Assembly (NCBI GenBank): GCA_902619165.1 | Contig: CACNDI010000014.1 | Coordinates: forward strand, 1 to 52,944 | DNA: 52,944 nucleotides | Reading direction: 5' to 3' | Origin: an uncultured Alphaproteobacteria bacterium | GTDB lineage: Bacteria; Pseudomonadota; Alphaproteobacteria; Rhodobacterales; Rhodobacteraceae | Shown: positions 51,016-52,944 of the stretch, one piece after another | How the letters are laid out: each line of letters opens with the position of its first letter | Numbering within the stretch: the first letter of the stretch is position 1 | Translations under genes and position numbers: made by a program | The notes under the pieces: generated by a model | Databases searched by the model: none | What the model was told of the DNA's origin: nothing | Seen by the model: the letters and a program-made list of their open reading frames with translations, nothing else

Positions 51016-51948
51016 TCAATGGTCCAGAGCTTTAGCAACTTTAGCACCTAGCATTGCATTATTTTTTATCAGTTCAATATTTGAAAAGAGCGTTTTTCCA
51101 CTCGTCTTGTCAACTAAATACTTCAATAGTCTCGGAGTAAGTTCTTTTCCAGTTATGTTGGATTTTTTTAGTTCCATAACTCCATTTAATATTAATGGTT
51201 CTAAGTACCTTTGGTCCAGAGAATATTTTTTTGGTATTGGATTGCAGAGCAATAATCCATTACAAAAATTTATGCTCCTTGCAATCGAGTAAATCTTTGC
51301 AATTGCTTCTGGGCTATCTACACGGTGAGTAGATCGCAATTGGGTGTCTCGATACCAAAAAGCAGGTAAATTATTTTGTTTGTATGAGAACGCAGGGATT
51401 GATAGTGTTTCTAGTAACTCATAAGTTTTTGAGATGTCTAGGATTGTTTTTGGACCCGCGCACACAGTAATTATTTTGGATTCTTTAATGGCTTGTAGGT
51501 CTGAAGATACATCCATGCTTTCAGAGACGTCCCTATGAACTCCTCCAATTCCGCCCGTAACAAATACGGAGATAGAGGCTAACTTACATATTCTAAGCGA
51601 GCCTGAAACGGTAGTTCCACCTGGCTTTTTCGAAAAAATCGTACTGTCTAAATTGATGCTCGAGACTTTCTCAACATTTCGAAACTTAGCAAAAGCGTCT
51701 AGAATTTCAGGGTCGAGACCAATCTGAATTTTGCCATCTAGTATAGCCAGTGTCGCTGGCTGAACACCCTCATCTCTTATTATTCCCTCAATATCTTTTG
51801 CCATTTCTAGTGACTGGGGAAAAGGCATTCCATGGGAAATTATAGAGCTTTCTAACGCAACCAGTGGAATTTTTTTATCAAGGGCCTTTAAAACGTCCCG
51901 GGAGCAGTTAATAAGATGTCTATTCTTATTTATAAATTTTTTAATCAT
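51016..51948 (-). CDS. psuG: Pseudouridine-5'-phosphate glycosidase
   Basis: Splits pseudouridine 5'-phosphate into uracil and ribose 5-phosphate, the second step of pseudouridine degradation. The 310-residue protein has the family blocks PLVALESSIISHGMPFP, QPATLAILDGKIQIGL, GGTTVSGSLRI, and FVTGGIGGVHR, then DVSSDLQAI. The C-terminus contains KEL-type helices and a GKTLFSNIELIKNNA stretch. Its ATG overlaps the last eight bases of the upstream kinase gene, so the pair psuK-psuG is translationally coupled. The upstream partner is cut short (see psuK fragment). Confidence 0.95.
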   Translation of the reverse strand: MIKKFINKNRHLINCSRDVLKALDKKIPLVALESSIISHGMPFPQSLEMAKDIEGIIRDEGVQPATLAILDGKIQIGLDPEILDAFAKFRNVEKVSSINLDSTIFSKKPGGTTVSGSLRICKLASISVFVTGGIGGVHRDVSESMDVSSDLQAIKESKIITVCAGPKTILDISKTYELLETLSIPAFSYKQNNLPAFWYRDTQLRSTHRVDSPEAIAKIYSIARSINFCNGLLLCNPIPKKYSLDQRYLEPLILNGVMELKKSNITGKELTPRLLKYLVDKTSGKTLFSNIELIKNNAMLGAKVAKALDH

Positions 51949-52585
51949 TAGCTTTTAAGTAGTTCTGAGTTTTTCTATTTGCTACGTACAAACTTTTCTT
52001 GAGGCTTGCAGACGGATTCAATTCTTTATAGGATAGAAAATAAGAAAAGAACGCATCACCTGCTCCCAATCTTGAATTAGTACCCCTAATGACATCTGGT
52101 TGAACTTTTGCAACTTCTTCATTTGAAACACCACATGCCATATTTGGACCATCGGTAACGATGGTAACACTGGTTTCAGTTCTTATTTTTTCGAAAATAG
52201 CAATTGACGCATCCATGGCATTTTTTAATCTGTTTGAGTTTACTAATATATTCGCTTCCTTAAGGTTAATAAAAAGATTAAACCCTTTAAAATAAATTGC
52301 ATCATTTTTATATTCTGCCAGTTTTAAAAAATTAGCAGGGATGAAATATTTGGTAAAAATTTTTTCACTTGCCTCTTTTTTAACACAGTCTAAAAACTCT
52401 CGTGTACAATTACCATCAAAAATAAAAATTGCATCACTATTTTCATTTTTGTGAGCTGAGCATATCTGAGAGAATTGTTCTATTATATCACTTTGGCTCG
52501 ATAAAAAAGTACTTGAGGAATTGATTGATCCAAATATTTCTCCTTTTTCTGTTTCAATAGATAAATATTGGTCATTTTGCTTCTT
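51941..52585 (-). pseudogene. psuK: Pseudouridine kinase (PfkB family), N-terminally truncated fragment
   Basis: An open frame of 214 codons ending at 51941 encodes the C-terminal two thirds of a PfkB-family sugar kinase. The conserved parts are AIFIFDGNCT, a GFNLFINLKEANILV segment that fits the middle strand/helix pair, VTIVTDGPNMACG, and the catalytic RLGAGDAFFSYF. Gene order before psuG points to pseudouridine kinase. The N-terminal 90-100 residues, with the usual GG substrate loop, are missing. Upstream the frame hits a stop at 52586-52588 within sequence that encodes ribosomal protein S2 in another frame. The first well-fitting residues are [13 protein letters not shown]. The break may be an assembly join rather than a natural pseudogene. 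An internal ATG at 52216 is unlikely to be a real start. Confidence 0.8.
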
Positions 52586-52944
52586 TTATTGCTATAGCCT
52601 CCTTATTGGTATCTATAACAAAGAGCATGTCGGGTATATTTTTCATATCTTTTATACCACCAAGTGATAAATTTAACTTTTGATGTTCCTTTTCTATGTT
52701 TAGCCTCTCCTTTTTTGTGAAAAGGGCGAGTTGACTTTCGTCAAATTCCTCAAGATCCTTTAACCTAAGAATTGAATTTGATACTGTATTCCAATTTGTC
52801 AACGTGCCTCCAAGCCATCTGTAGTTTATATAATACTGAGCGCACTTGGATGCAGCTTCCGCAATAGACTGTTGCGCTTGGCGTTTCGTTCCGACAAATA
52901 AAACACTACCGCCTTTGGCGACGAGCTTGTGTATCTCACTGAGA
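52572..52944 (-). pseudogene. rpsB: Ribosomal protein S2 fragment, truncated at both ends
   Basis: From the window edge down to 52572 the minus strand encodes the central part of S2 without interruption: [51 protein letters not shown], and [18 protein letters not shown] ending [11 protein letters not shown]. The next codon is TGA. A full S2 continues for roughly 70-90 more residues (the usual GIPVVAxxDTN region), which are not found here. The 5' part is missing only because the window ends. The stop coincides with the place where the psuK fragment begins. Since S2 is essential, either a second intact copy exists or this end of the sequence is a chimeric join. Confidence 0.85.

Noticed and set aside
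52572..52574. TGA read as a sense codon that would extend S2
   Set aside because: Reading through gives PIFIY and then another stop, with no S2 similarity. TGA is used as a normal stop in other genes here (for example ligA).

Overview
The window looks like chromosome of an AT-rich, compact alphaproteobacterium, probably a free-living marine lineage with a streamlined genome. This rests on several family-level markers. There is an F1-ATPase zeta subunit (DUF1476), an Rrf2-nifS-sufBCD-sufS operon with Yip1-like genes, an IalB-like secreted protein, TrmFO, a SufT-type protein, MsrPQ, and an MttB-family methyltransferase without pyrrolysine. I cannot name a genus from sequence alone. Spacing is very tight, convergent genes often share their last bases, and TTG start codons are unusually common. 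I see no insertion sequences, prophage genes, CRISPR arrays or rRNA genes. No gene-free stretch reaches 300 bases.

Layout. 1-3 kb: MttB-like methyltransferase, then a leftward sufT-sufA-tpiA group. 3-7 kb: tgt, lon, tRNA-Val(TAC) and tRNA-Asp(GTC). 7-10.7 kb: a divergent PanB-like protein, a prolyl-tRNA editing protein, ATPase zeta subunit, nicotinamidase pncA, an IalB-like protein, and an odd cysteine-free sirtuin. 10.7-12.2 kb: periplasmic methionine sulfoxide reductase msrPQ. 12.3-16 kb: two uncharacterised genes, then ccmF, ccmH and a 100-residue unknown, a partial cytochrome c maturation cluster. 16-22 kb: yaaA, mnmA, ligA, recG. 22.2-24.5 kb: a 38-codon membrane peptide gene with its own promoter, a NifU/IscU-like scaffold, hisI and trmFO. 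24.5-30.7 kb: gyrA, ssb and uvrA. 30.8-34.3 kb: coaD, two cyclophilins, tyrS and an alpha/beta hydrolase. 34.3-41.8 kb: the suf iron-sulfur operon. 41.8-46.8 kb: a penicillin-acylase-family protein, a 3-hydroxyisobutyrate dehydrogenase-like oxidoreductase, a SYLF lipoprotein and hemB. 46.8-52.9 kb: mfd, a DUF502 membrane protein, psuG, a 5'-truncated psuK, and a 3'-truncated rpsB fragment.

Themes. Iron-sulfur and heme biogenesis recur: SufBCDS, a second desulfurase, SufA, SufT, a NifU-like scaffold, HemB, CcmF and CcmH. DNA repair is also dense: ligA, recG, uvrA, mfd, gyrA and ssb. tRNA modification and quality control appear as tgt, mnmA, trmFO and the prolyl-tRNA editing protein.

Most notable points. 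(1) At about 52.57 kb, rpsB and a pseudouridine kinase are both cut at the same spot, which looks like a chimeric join or a real deletion. (2) An unannotated 38-aa membrane peptide has a near-consensus promoter. (3) A sirtuin lacks every zinc cysteine, and its predicted transcript starts inside an A13 tract touching the start codon. (4) A pair of Yip1-like membrane genes is translationally coupled between sufD and sufS. (5) The Rrf2 regulator heading the suf operon lacks cluster-ligand cysteines and sits downstream of a clear dyad.
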